This document shows positions 21,313-33,549 of a stretch of DNA of 64,000 nt, in pieces (positions within the stretch are counted from its first letter, which is position 1; the number at the start of each line of letters is the position of its first letter). The DNA is from Liolophura sinensis (taxonomy: Eukaryota; Mollusca; Polyplacophora; Chitonida; Chitonidae), in contig NC_088301.1 of assembly GCF_032854445.1 (NCBI RefSeq), positions 684,001 through 748,000 on the forward strand, in the 5' to 3' direction. The notes under the pieces are model-generated. The model was not told the DNA's origin and made no database searches. It saw only the letters and a program-made list of their open reading frames with translations. A program made the position numbers and the translations under genes.

Positions 21313-23290
21313 GTCGAGAATATTGGGTGGGTACTGGTTACAGACAGAGCTTAAGTTTTCTCAGTATGTACACAGAAAGCACACAAGGGTAGACATCGGA
21401 GACTTGTAAGTAACACAAGTAAGTAAGCCCATATGCCGCCAAAGTGACTTGCAGAAGCATGACCGTGCATCCGTCTTCGTATAAATCCCAGCAGATTCAG
21501 ATGTGTAGGCTCACTACACTTTTAACACACCACCAGTAGGCCGGGCAGTTCTCGGATTATACATCCATGTGGTGTGGACGAGGTTGTGTTGAGATGTGCT
21601 ACGTGTATAAACTATCCACTACTACATACATCCACATGTGTTCACGAACATAGATATCCACTTGTTCACAAACTACCACCACAAGGTTTACCCTTAATTC
21701 TTCTGCATGTCTATCGTCTTCCACTACCCGGATAAACAAGGTTACGAAGGCGGTGCCCCTTAACCGGGATCCCCCTCACTGAGTTCCTCTTGCTGGGTTG
21801 CCCTCACTGGGCTATCCTCGGTGTAGACACCCCAGATAACGTTCATTCAGATTAGAAAGTTGGAATGGGAGTATAGGTTATAGCTCATCAGAAAGCGATG
21901 TCTGCAGGACGTCCAGGACAAGTGGCTTTGTCAAGCTGAAAAGGTCGGGGTACAAACCTCCCGAACTACACGAACTCTCTCATGTTACGCGAATCTTTTG
22001 TCCTCCTCAGTCTCTCCTGATCAAACAAGAGGACGGTCCCGCCTATTCCGCACCCCTCGCTGTCCTGTCACTATCAAGACACGTCTCCACTAACGCATCA
22101 GTGCACGGCTATCTCTCCACACTACCACCTCATTCACTCAGTGCCCTCCTTTCTTTCAAAATTTTCGGGGCGACCTGTAGCCGAAAATACCCCACAGACT
22201 AAGTTACTTAAATTAGATCTTTTGTAGAGGATGGAAGGCGACACTGGTTAGATTGAGCGCGGACTTGCAGTAGCCGGAGGGGTATGACTTCGAAAGCTAC
22301 ATCTCTGTCACAGTGTGTCCCTGTATAGCTCCAAGCTGATCGCCAGCTCTGATCATCACCAGACCAAATCAAATGAGGCCCTGAATACTTAACAAGCAAA
22401 GATACATGTGCTGGCCATTAATTATAGCCCCAAACTGAAATTAAGACATATTAATAAAAAATATTTCAGCTTGTTCTCTAGGTGATCATAGAGAGCGGCC
22501 TATTTACCGTTGTAATTTTCTAACGGTCCTAGAAAAGCCCGTTATGTCCTATCCAGCTGTGCATATAGCCTGCAGTTATTTAACCACTTGGTGCTGACAT
22601 TTTTTTCATATCCTGGACACAACATTCCGTGTCTGCGTGACGTTTAGGGCCTACATACCTTCTCATAGTGCGAAAAAAAAATAAATAAAAATGGAGACAG
22701 GCTTAATAACGTTATGTTGAATCAGTAGTAGGGGACCTCATGTGACATGTCGTTTCTACCCCAGTGAGGCGAGCTCTGTGTACGCCAAAGGCTCACACAG
22801 TGCATCAGACACCCAAGTATTCAGGAGTACCTGTTCTATTTTCCTCCTTCCGAAAAAAATCCTGTGGTAAAACAGGATGCTGATCATAGAAAATTGGTTT
22901 TCCTGAATTTTTCAGGTTTCAGAGTAAATGGTGGCTGTGTTTCTTGTACGGGCGTCTCGAAAAGTCCAGCTACACGCCAGTAGAGGATTTGTTGCACAAA
23001 TGTTGGGCTCCTGGTGCCTAGCAGTCTGCTGTACGCAGGAAGTAAGTCGACGGAACAGCTCATTTACTTCGAGATTCTAAGCTGGCTGGTAAACCATGAA
23101 TAAAGGACAATGAAAAACAGCAGTAGAACTACACACTTTCTCCGCCCTGAAAATTCCATTCAACTTTATCCCTGCAAAACTTCAGAATTTTCCGAGATAC
23201 GGCGGTTACGCAAATTAAAGTGATTAATAACCTATGACAAGATACACAAGCTTTCCTAGAACAATACATACAGGCTTTGCCAAGCTGACT
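21313..23290. other. Gene-free stretch
   Basis: Slightly more GC-rich than its surroundings at 21.7-22.2 kb. No exon, RNA gene or mobile element was recognised. If 20966-21218 is a first exon, its promoter would lie at the left end of this stretch. Confidence 0.45.
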
Positions 23291-23299
23291 TGATAGGAT

Positions 23300-23530
23300 C
23301 GACATGATCTCTTAGGATACGAGACACAGCTTTAACCAAGTCGTCTTGATATGGTATACATGGTTTCCTAGGATACGAGACACAGCTTTAACCAAGTCGT
23401 CTTGATATGGTATACATGGTTTCCTATAACAAGATATACGGCTACATCTGGCCAAATTGATTCGGTACACATGGTTTCCTATAACAAGATATACGGCTAC
23501 ACCTGGCCAAATTGATATGATACACATGTT
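23300..23530. repeat. Short tandem array of two related 56-58 bp unit types
   Basis: Two copies of a unit containing GAGACACAGCTTTAACCAAG are followed by two copies containing ATAACAAGATATACGGCTAC. Both types share the TACACATGGTTTCCTA segment, so they derive from a common ancestor. Confidence 0.8.
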
Positions 23531-23569
23531 TTAGGACAAGAGCGGGCACAATAATCAGGATATCATACA

Positions 23570-23980
23570 GAACATTAGTGTAACGACGTCAGCAGTATTG
23601 CGATCGGTACTTTGTTACGGAACATTATTATAATGACGTTAGCAGTACTGCGATCGGTGCCGTGTTAGGGAACATTATTGTAATGACGTCAGTAGTATTG
23701 CGATAGGTACTGTGTTACGGAACATTATTGTAATGATGGCAGCAGTATTACGGTCGGTATTGTGTTAAGGAACATTATTGTAATGACGTTAACAGTATTG
23801 CGATCGGCACTGTGTTACGGAACATTATTGTAATGACGTTAGCAGTAGGCCTACTGCGATCAGTACTGTGTTACGTAACATTAATGTAATGACGTCAGCA
23901 GTATTGCGATCGGTACTGTGTTACGTACCATTACTGTAATGACGTCAGCAGTTTTGCGATCGGTACTGTGTTACGGAACC
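23570..23980. repeat. 50-bp minisatellite carrying CRE sequence, about 8 units
   Basis: Each unit contains GGAACATTATTGTAATGACG followed by TCAGCAGTATTGCGATCGGT. At least three units (near 23682, 23887 and 23937) contain a perfect TGACGTCA; the others have one- or two-base variants such as TGACGTTA or CGACGTCA. Confidence 0.88.
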
Positions 23981-24122
23981 TTTCTCAGTCTACACAGGAG
24001 CTAAAGGGAAGAAAAATTCTGTTTCAGAGACAGCCGTTAACATAGATAACATCACAGTATTGGCAGTATTGATTGATTTATTGGTTTACCACACTAACAC
24101 AAGCTGATGGCCTGGTTTTAAG

Positions 24123-24296
24123 GGTTTAACACCTTCGTCCTAGTGTTTGTTGTGTAACCCGATAGCGCTGCGCCTTATTTCCTACCGAGTCAAATCCCGA
24201 GAATATGCAGCATACGAAGGATTTGATGAGGTATGAAACAAGGTTCAGCGGTCTCGGGTTACACAACAAACACCAAGATGAAGGCGTTAACAAACC
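24123..24296. repeat. Long imperfect hairpin (foldback), arms about 75 bp
   Basis: The left arm (24123-24197) and right arm (about 24216-24296) are reverse complements over their whole length. Both contain GTTTGTTGTGTAACCCGA, and the match continues through an AAATCC block next to a loop of about 18 nt. It may be a small foldback element or the source of a hairpin RNA. Confidence 0.75.
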
Positions 24297-24299
24297 AAC

Positions 24300-25060
24300 A
24301 CCAACAAACACCAAGATGCGTATGTATGACGTCGTGTCTTATTGTTTGACGTAGAAATGTAAAAGTTTACTGAACATGTATTATGACGTCATGCCCCTGA
24401 GCTCAGATTGGAATGTCTTGGAACAAATGTTTCTTTTTCAACGTCATGGCGTCTGGGTGTGAATACATCAAAATGTAAAAACAAAAGCGATATCTATAAA
24501 CTGTGCAAAAAAAAAAACACTTTTACAACTGAGGGAAATTCCGATAGTTCACCTTTATATAACTCAGGAAGCAAATCTAAAAAATAAAAAAAAAACTCAA
24601 ATTCTTTTATTTGTCGACATAAACAGCATGAAATGGTATTACTCAGGGAGGCAAACGTACTGGCCGGTATGTTGCGTGAAACACTCGATGTTGTTTGGAA
24701 GGTCATGTCTATTTAATATGTATATTTGCACACGGCCCGCAACTAACAGCTGGGTAGAATAAAAGTTAAAACCATATCACAATTAAAATTCCATAAGACT
24801 GCAGCACCAGGCAGAACACAAAATAGAACATATTATACTGTAGCAACCGACACGGTTAGTTGTGTGACAGAAGATGTAAGTATACAAAGTCACATGAGAC
24901 TGGTGACAGGCACAAGCTAAGTGTACATCAGTAATTGCAAAGATGCAAAGTCCCATAAAGCTATGGTGAAAAATGTTGCAAGCACACAAAATCAAACCCG
25001 CTTTCGGTGGCAAGAATACTAAATCACGACCGCTTCGGTGGCAGCATACAAAATCACGAC
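24300..25060. other. Stretch without recognised gene
   Basis: AT-rich. Near its right end there are two copies of ACAAAATCACGACCGCTTCG (about 25018-25060) that lead into the SINE B copy. Confidence 0.5.
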
Positions 25061-25062
25061 CG

Positions 25063-25420
25063 CTTCGGTGGCCTAATGCATCATTAGAGTGTTCTCCTCG
25101 AAGTTGAAAGACCCCGGGATCAAACCCGGTTGGGTCATACCAAAGACATTAAAAATGGCCATTGCTTCTGCCTCGCGCTCAGCACCGAGAGGGTGGGGCA
25201 AGGAAACAGGACTGGTTGGCCCGGTGTCAGTATGATGTGACTGTATGGGGTGTCATGTCTGGTGTCAAGATAATTCAATGGCGGAAGCACTTTGGCGGCA
25301 TTGGTTCGCCCTGTCACAAGAAGACACAATATACATATCTAATGACTCCTCGTCCTCATATGACTGAAAAATTTTAGAGTAGGCCTACGACCTTAAGCCC
25401 CAAGCATACATACATACATA
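25063..25420 (+). mobile_element. SINE family B, near full length
   Basis: A tRNA-like head with CCCGGGATCAAACCCGGTTG, resembling a B box, is followed by a family body including TGGGGTGTCATGTCTGGTGT and the conserved 3' region CATATGACTGAAAAATTTTA. It ends in a CATACATACATA tail. The same body in reverse order occurs at 44393-44565 and 52236-52556. The 3' motif is widespread in molluscan SINEs in my memory; the family name was not checked. Confidence 0.75.
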
Positions 25421-25435
25421 TATATGTATATACAA

Positions 25436-25850
25436 GATCACATAAGACTGCGGCGACAGAATTTGCAAGCGTACAAAGCCACATAAGACGGTGGCGACAG
25501 AAGTTTCAAAGCATACAAAGTCAGATAAGAATGTGGCGAGAGAAGCTGCAAGCATACAAAGTCACAAAAGTTTGTGGCGACAGAAATCGCAAGCATACAA
25601 AGTCAGATAAGAATGTGGCGACGGAAATCGCAAGCATACAAAGTCATAAAAGACAATAGCGACGTAAATCGCAAGCATACAGTCACATAAGAATGTGGCC
25701 AAAAAGGTTGCAAGCATACAAAGTCAAAAAAAAAGACAGTGGCGACGGGAAGTGCAAGCATACAAAGTCACAAAAGACTGTGTCGACGGAAATCGAAAGC
25801 ATACAGTCACGTAAGAATGTGGTGACAGAAGTTGCAAGCATACAAAGATC
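25436..25850. repeat. About 41-bp degenerate minisatellite, about 10 units
   Basis: The unit contains GCAAGCATACAAAGTCACAT and GTGGCGACAGAA, with many substitutions and small indels between copies, so it is older or less homogenised than the neighbouring arrays. Confidence 0.85.
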
Positions 25851-25859
25851 AGGCACGAC

Positions 25860-27010
25860 CAATGCGATAGTAAGCGAATCACATACAGGTTGGTATGTGA
25901 CTAGCCTACTTATTAAATAAACAAGTAGTCAATAAGCTACCGTGGCGACACTATCAGCGCATACCATATGCATGAATATAAATAGTGTTCCGTAAATTGC
26001 ACGTATGCGCTTAACTTTGGGTCAGTAATGGCTCATATTCACTCAGCATAGGGGTGTACAAGAAACAATGTGAACTAACTTAAGTCTGACACGGGTTTGG
26101 AAAAATGACAAACCGGTTGATAGGAAAGTGTATTTGCTTTTTGACGTGTTAAAATCTGCTAAACTGGATGTCAAGAAAGTCTGATTGTGAGCCAGCATAT
26201 GGACTAAAGAAAATACGGCGTATATAAACAACCAAAAAGCTGTGTACTTATAGACAGCGCAATTGCAAGTTTTATTAACAATAATGTCTCCATTTATATC
26301 CAAATCATGTCGAAATATATTTCCGTCACGTTCGTACAAACAAGCATACTTCGTATCATAAGGCAGAATATAAGATGTTAAATACAATGCTAGTTTGTCT
26401 AGTATTTATGACTTGCTCAACACGTGAGAATCACACGTGGGAAAGTTAGTTAATTATTTGCCAAATGCCATTAGTTTGCTATGGGTATCTCAGTTTCCTC
26501 TATATGCAAAATGGTGCTGACTGCAGTCGCATAAGTGAATGTGTCAAACACCGATCAACAAATCAATTGATTAAACAGAACTTTCTGATTTCCCGGGAGT
26601 ATTGAAAATCATAGAAACGATTGCGGACAATGTCAATCAAAGATGGCAGTTTTACCCCACATCGGCAATGTCACAACCATACTACGTCAAAAGACAACAC
26701 TGAATACATACTCGCTGAATACAGCCAATACTTAATTAACCACGAAATGCACTCACTAACTATCAGACCTGCCTGTTTACACAGAAGGTAAATATTAAAT
26801 TATTAGTAAAACCAGAGAACATATATTTGCAACTTTCTGTACTGGCACATCGCCGAACAAAATGTTACCGTCCATCTACACAGAGAGCCCTAGCCAAAAA
26901 TGAAGAGAACATATCTTCATACATGGTCACATCTTTGTGTTTCCTTATTTGCTCGAGGTTGTATGTCCTTGTAGCAAGAAAGACCATATACCCTATCAGG
27001 TGACGCACAC
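25860..27010. other. Gene-free stretch
   Basis: AT-rich sequence. The 114-codon minus-strand frame at 26043-26387 has no recognisable domain or splice context and is not called. Confidence 0.5.
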
Positions 27011-27790
27011 GGTATACTAACAGCACTAACCAATACTTGGCCTTTTCCCTTATATACACATAGCGCTCGACAATAACCAACATTATGTAACAGCACTAAC
27101 CAATGCTTGGCCTTTTCCCTTATATACACATACCCCCCGACAATAACCAACATTATCTAACAGTACTAACCAATACTTGGCCTTTTCCCTTATATACACA
27201 TAGCGCTCGACAATAACCAACATTATCTAACAGCACTAACCAATGCTTGGCCTTTTCCCTTATATACACATACCCCCCGACAATAACCAACATTATCTAA
27301 CAGTACTAACCAATACTTGGCCTTTTCCCTTATATACACATAGCGCTCGACAATAACCAACATTATCTAACAGCACTAACCAATACTTGGCCTTTTCCCT
27401 TATATACACATAGCGCTCGACAATAACCAACATTATCTAACAGCACTAACCAATGCTTGGCCTTTTCCCTTATATACACATACCCCCCAAAAATAACCAA
27501 CATTATCTAACAGCACTAACCAATACTTGGCCTTTTCCCTTATATACACATAGCGCTCGACAATAACCAACATTATCTAACAGCACTAACCAATACTTGG
27601 CCTTTTCCCTTGTATGCACATACCCCCCAACAATAACCAACATTATCTAACAGCACTAACCAATACTTGGCCTTTTCCCTTGTATGCACATAGCGCTCGA
27701 CAATAACCAACATTATCTAACAGCACTAACCAATGCTTGACCTTTTCCCTTATATACACATAGCGCCCGACAATAACCAACATTATCTTA
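27011..27790. repeat. 70-bp minisatellite, about 11 units of two types
   Basis: Units contain TAACCAATACTTGGCCTTTT and TATATACACATA. They differ mainly in one block, read as TAGCGCTCGA in one type and TACCCCCCGA in the other. The types alternate in the first four units and then mix, which suggests amplification of a 140-bp dimer followed by exchange. Confidence 0.92.
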
Positions 27791-27794
27791 GATA

Positions 27795-30700
27795 AGGGCC
27801 GACCAGGGGACTGGACCCAGCTCTATGGCTATGTTTTTCTAACAGGCATTGTCAAATTCGCTTTCTCCACATAAGCGGTGTCAAGAATAAACCTCGAATA
27901 GGTTAATAGTATGATGTACAAAGAGATCGTTTCATGGTACTAAGCACGAGCCTCTGAGCCCTCGCTGGCACAACTGTCGTCAAGAGAAACAAAAACGATA
28001 GTGACAACCGGCGATAATCTACCACATTGTCAGCGATGGATTGGACGCCGTGGAATACACTCAAAACTGAAGGTTTCAAGGGAGGTCTTGGAATATATTG
28101 AATTATTGTCACCTGGGGATATTGGTGTTATGTAAATGTATGTTCCGATAAAAGCTGCCTGTCTTCTCTAGAGGTCATAGAGGTCAGCTGTATATGACGC
28201 CACACCCTAGCGAATGTACGTCACAGCTATTTTTCTCTTGGGTGAAAGTTATTAAGACATAAATTCCACTTTGAAGCCTATGTTGCCATTATATACAGCA
28301 CTGAGCAAGTGGACTTTGGTGGGATTATCCCGTTACGGATTACATACAATAGCGAACGCTGACCTAGTTCAACAATACCCAGTTGTGTTGCAAGGCTTAA
28401 CCATACACTATCAGCACGAGGAACCCCGAGCCAACTATCCCAGGCACCTCTGTAGATATGAGAGACGGAAAATGGCAAAATTTACAGTTACATGGTTAAC
28501 TATTTTGTTCACATAAAATATGCACTGCATGATTCCACAAGGAAGTGATGTGCTGCCACAATGCCATGATTCACCGATTTTTCCATGAACATGCTAGGGC
28601 CTTGACAACGTTACACGTGATCAACGGCGTTACACGTGACCAAACACCGATAAGACCCCAAAACACCGTGATTTGAATCAGATTGTCACTGTTTCGGCTA
28701 TAATCGTTTTCATTTTGCTTACCACACGTTTCTACCCATCCTACATATTTCTTTCATTCTAGACTTCAGTGGGTTTTAAACAATAATCAACCTGCAGTTA
28801 TCAGGAACTGTACACTCCTTACAACATAGACACAATTTACCAATTTGAGAGCTGCAGTATGGGTCCTGATCAAGCCTGGTCCATTCTTCAAAATCACCAT
28901 TAAAGCCTAATTAGAAATGCAGATAATTACAGACAATCGTCTATATAAATATGATTTTATGGCAGATGAATATATATTTCTGTTGTGATTGATTCAAAGT
29001 TAATTTTAAATGACTTTTTAACAGAAATGAATTTATTCAGAAATTGACTTAAATAGAAATCTAAACATCAGGGGCGTGTCGTATGAGTCATACCACCAGA
29101 ATAAAACGACTCTAACGTCAGAAGCGCTAGAATCTTCTTTAATAGCTGAAAGTCACACTTAAATAAAACTTGAACAACAGGACTTGAATATTAATTACAA
29201 ATAATGAAATTCACAATGTCGGAGTACTTCAAGATTGGCTTACTTCCCATCGAAACAACATTATAATTTCGCATTGAAAAAAAAATCTCTTTAGAATAAA
29301 ATAAAAAAAAGACGACAGAAAAACGATATTTCTGATATTCTTTGTCGCCATCTAACCAAATAAATAACCAAGATAAATAAGCAAACCAGTTCGTGCCACA
29401 ACATAGCGATATAATAATAACATACATACAAGCATTTGCCAAGGCTAGTTATGTGTGTGCGATGGGTGTCACGGGCCGGAAATATGCGGAATAGTTGTGT
29501 CCGCCGATGATCTGATCACAAAATAGAAACAAAGGCTCCAACAGTCCATAAAGTAGGTTTCTCGGTCTAGTTTTGAGTTAAAAACAGATCCAACACAGTC
29601 TGAGGTGAGCGAATGGAACGGTAAAACATCGTGTTCACTAAAGTAAGAGTTTCCGCACAGGGGATTGGTAAAGGTTCATTCACCCATAGCAGCCAATTAC
29701 ACTGCGCCAGTTTAAGGGATCAATGACAGCCATAACTTAGAGTTTAGTATTTTCTTTGATGATTATCAACAGTCTTGGGCAAATGACTGCTGTTGCAAAT
29801 TTAAACGTATGCCAGATGTAAAGATTTCACGAAGACATAATGCGAGAACGTCTATATGTGAACCGATCAATAGATATGGCCATACAAAGGGACATAATCA
29901 ATTGCAATAAGTCATTCTACGAAGAGCGCCGCAGTTAACTCCCCGTGGTAACATTTAATATCATCTACAACATGTTTTTAATCATGCCCAATTTATAACA
30001 ATTACCAGAGTCGTGGCGATGACAATCTGCTGGCAGAAGAACCAAAGTCTCGGGATCTTTGCCAGACTAAGGACCCTCAAAGTTGCCATACAATGTTATA
30101 TGAAGACACATCACACTGCTATCCAAGTTCGCCACTGGTTTTTTGTATAAATTCGCAGAATGTACAGATTTCTTACAGCTGGAACGGCTCAGCGAGCCTG
30201 CCGCTTAAGAGTGTGTACAGGTGTTCCTACTGTCAAAACTGCCAATCAGCTACCTATACAAATTAACTGATGCCTGCGCCTGGGGGAAGTTAGAAGCTTC
30301 TCCAGCAGTCTCTTTGAAGTGTTAACTATCTACTCGTATACGTAATGACAATCAGTAACAATAAATAACGGAATTCCCAGTACAAATACTTACATTTGTC
30401 CATGTTTCCTCCCTGAGGTAAGGTTCAGGTTATATCATACGACCACACGGTCCCGTCAGTATGCCCAGCAATCGTCAGTACATGGGACAAGTATATACCA
30501 CCGTATTCAGGCCCTAAACGCCTATTGTAAGCGGGGAATTAATGCCTATAATACAATCATATATTTGGGGACCATGTTATGCTTGAGTAATTCGGAGCAA
30601 CTCTGATTTAAACGGACGAGTCCGTATTGGCCCTGGAATCTAAGGGGTTAATACGGGCTCTAAATGGCCGGAATACAAAGGCCTTCATTAAAGTGTGGCT

Positions 30701-31477
30701 GAAGTCTTGTTCGTAAGGGGCGAAGCTGCTATGCGGGAACTCACGTCCAAAATCAACCAGCAAATATAGGAGATCGCTGAACCGACCTAATACGCTACAG
30801 CGCCTCGCTCTTAAATTTACCTTAATGGTTCTGCATATTACCCCACTGTTATCAAGCCGTTACGTTTATCACACGTTCTCAGATAACTGTCTGCAATTTA
30901 CATATTTTATTATTTTTGTCTGTATAAGGGTAATTTAGATTTCAAACTTACTAAATGGCATTGGATATATCGCATCAAAAGTTGTCTTTAGGTGATAGAA
31001 TTTATAAGGAGAACTACTGTGTCTGTATACCCACAGTTTTGTGCCAGAGTTGTGCTGGCATTCTGGTTTCCAGTAAAAATCTACATTACAAGTATGTTTA
31101 GTTAGCAAGTTTTCAATGGTGTATAGACAAAACTAACTCCGGTTAAATGACAATGGCTTGGCGATAGACAGACTAGACACTATATGACAAAGGCTTAGTG
31201 AACTCGTGGTAAATCGCTGTCTGAGCTATCACCTGAAAGGCCACAATTAAATACACTCATACGAGTTAGTAGACTTTTATAATCGGCCCCATTAACAGCC
31301 GATTTAAGGTGAATGACATGCACCATTTACCAAGCGTTCAAATACTGTTTATTATTTTTCTATAGCGGAAATGTTTAAGGTAAAATTAAGTCCAGTAAAC
31401 ACATTTTACACTTCAGTGTTATAATCAGGAGTTTGTGATACTATGTTAGTATCACTATTACAAGTACGGACTACGAA
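27795..31477. other. Gene-free stretch
   Basis: No exon, RNA gene or repeat was recognised in about 3.7 kb. At 30394-30403 a well-placed ATG (AAACATGG) is followed at once by a GTAAGTAT donor on the minus strand, but this is too short to call. Confidence 0.5.
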
Positions 31478-32215
31478 AAGTGTTGGATATTGACTAACCA
31501 AGCAAGTGAAGGATACTGACTAACCAAGCAAATGTAGGATACGGACTAACCAATCAAGCGTAGGACACTGACTAACCATGCAAGTGTAGGATACTGACTA
31601 ACCATGCAAGTGTAGAATACTGACTAACCATGCAAGTGCAGGATACTGACTAACCATGCAAGTGCAGGATACTGACTAACCAAGAAAGTGTAGGATACTG
31701 GCTAACCAAGAAAGTGTAGGATACTGACTAACCATGCAAGTGTAGGATACTGACTAAAAGAGCAAGTGTAGGATACTGACTAACCAAGCAAGTGAAGGAT
31801 ACTGACTAACCATGCAAGTGTAGGATACTGACTAACCATGCAAGTGCAGGATACTGACTAACCATGCAAGTGTAGGATACTGACTAACCATGCAAGTGTA
31901 GGATACTGACTAACCATGCAAGTGTAGGATACTGACTAACCAAGCAAGTGAAGGATACTGACTAACCATGCAAGTGTAGAATACTGACTAACCATGCAAG
32001 TGTAGGATACTGACTAACCAAGCAAGTGAAGGATACTGACTAACCATGCAAGTGTAGGATACTGACTAACAATGCAAGTGTAGGATACTGACTAACCAAG
32101 CAAGTGAAGGATACTGACTAACCATGCAAGTGTAGGATACTGACTAACCAAGCAAGTGTAGGATACTGGCTAACCAAGCAAGTGAAGGATACTGACTAAC
32201 CAAGCAAGTATCGGA
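31478..32215. repeat. 26-bp minisatellite, about 28 units
   Basis: The unit contains AGGATACTGACTAACC followed by ATGCAAGTGT or AAGCAAGTGA. The two spellings are interspersed, and the array is highly regular with almost no indels. Confidence 0.93.
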
Positions 32216-33142
32216 ATAACCGATGTCAGTATATGGGGGGAATGCAGGAGGAACCAACGCTATACATGAAATGGTACAGCTCTACAAAACCGGCCATTCA
32301 TAATACAGCCTGACATGTTTTCGTCAAAGTGTTTGACAAGCAAGGCCGAAGAGTTTGTCAGAAATTGCGAATTATGTGCAAGTCGGCGATCTCTCTGTTC
32401 ACAAAGCCCAGAATACAACGATGTATTGATGGACTTATAGTCCATTTATCTGCTTGTTCCATAACGTGACACGGTCAGAAATGACGTCATAGCACGAGGC
32501 ACCAGTGGGTGCATATGTCAGGAGTGCCAAAGGAATACGACTGCAGATTAACCATCACGTGACAAGCAATTGACCTAAAAGTGCCAGTTATGTATTCGCC
32601 GTGCAACAAATCATGGGTAAAATGTAACAGAGAAAGGAAGGATTTCCGGGAAGATCATGGTATGCGTGTCAATGAGCAGATTTCCAATGGATCCTTCTGC
32701 CTCAGCTGACTGGCTATCAAGTTTACTTGTTTGTGAAAATTTAGAAACAAACCTGTTTCATGTACTTGACTGCACATCAGACAACGACGAGGTAAATCCA
32801 TAGCCAAATATATCATAAGGGCAATTGTACGCATATATCTATAATATTATAGGATGATCAACTGGTACATATTAATAAAATGTAGATCGAACAACGGTGA
32901 AACAGAAAACCGCAAAACAAAATCAAAAGATACCTTTGCTTGTACAGTTGGCTCATTTTGTCTTATCGTAACGACATTAAAAGAAATACCAAGTTTTTTT
33001 ATTTTATTTTATTTTTATTCATTACAGTTTTGTAGTCTGGTGTATTGAAATGTGGATCATACAACTTTTCATATTACAACGGTAATTATTTACACTACAC
33101 ATATATTACCACTGTATATATGTTACCTATCGCAGGTGATAG
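32216..33142. other. Gene-free stretch
   Basis: No exon, RNA gene or mobile element was recognised between the 26-bp array and the next SINE copy. Confidence 0.5.
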
Positions 33143-33292
33143 GTCTGTCAACAACCTGCGAATGGTAGTGGGTTTTCCTGAGCTCTACCCGGTGTCCTCC
33201 CGCCATAATGTAGGCCACTGTTGTATAAGTGAAACATTCTTTAGTACGGCGTTAAAAAAAACAACAACAACAAATAAATAAATAAATATATA
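33143..33292 (+). mobile_element. SINE family A, truncated copy in opposite orientation
   Basis: It reads as the reverse complement of the other family A copies: GTAGTGGGTTTTCCTGAGC, TCCTCCCGCCATAATG, TAGTACGGCGTTAAA, then an A-rich tail with ACAACAACAACAAATAAATA. The tRNA-like head is missing. Confidence 0.75.
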
Positions 33293-33418
33293 TTCCTAAT
33301 TGTTATCCAGGCCGTAAAGTGGAAGAAAAAGCGGGTCATGTCTAAAAGTTTGTCGGGCGTCAGCTGGAAACCATGAATTTTCTTTAACATATTAAACAAT
33401 CAAATTTATGTTTCAAAT

Positions 33419-33545
33419 GCCGCGTGTGTTTCACGTATGACCATAATGCCGCATGTGTTTCATATATGGCCATTATGGCGCATGTGTTTTATGTATGACC
33501 ATTATGGCGCATGTGTTTCATATATGACCATTATGGTGCATGTAA
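33419..33545. repeat. 29-bp tandem repeat, 4 units
   Basis: The units contain GCATGTGTTTCATATATG followed by ACCATTATGG, with small changes between copies. Confidence 0.85.
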
Positions 33546-33549
33546 CAGG

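Noticed and set aside
30394-30403. Tiny alternative PKA-C first exon (MDK then GTAAGT, phase 1)
   Set aside because: Similar ATG-plus-donor patterns in phase 1 occur by chance at 8732-8741, 17869-17878 and around 19360 and 20550, so three codons are not evidence.
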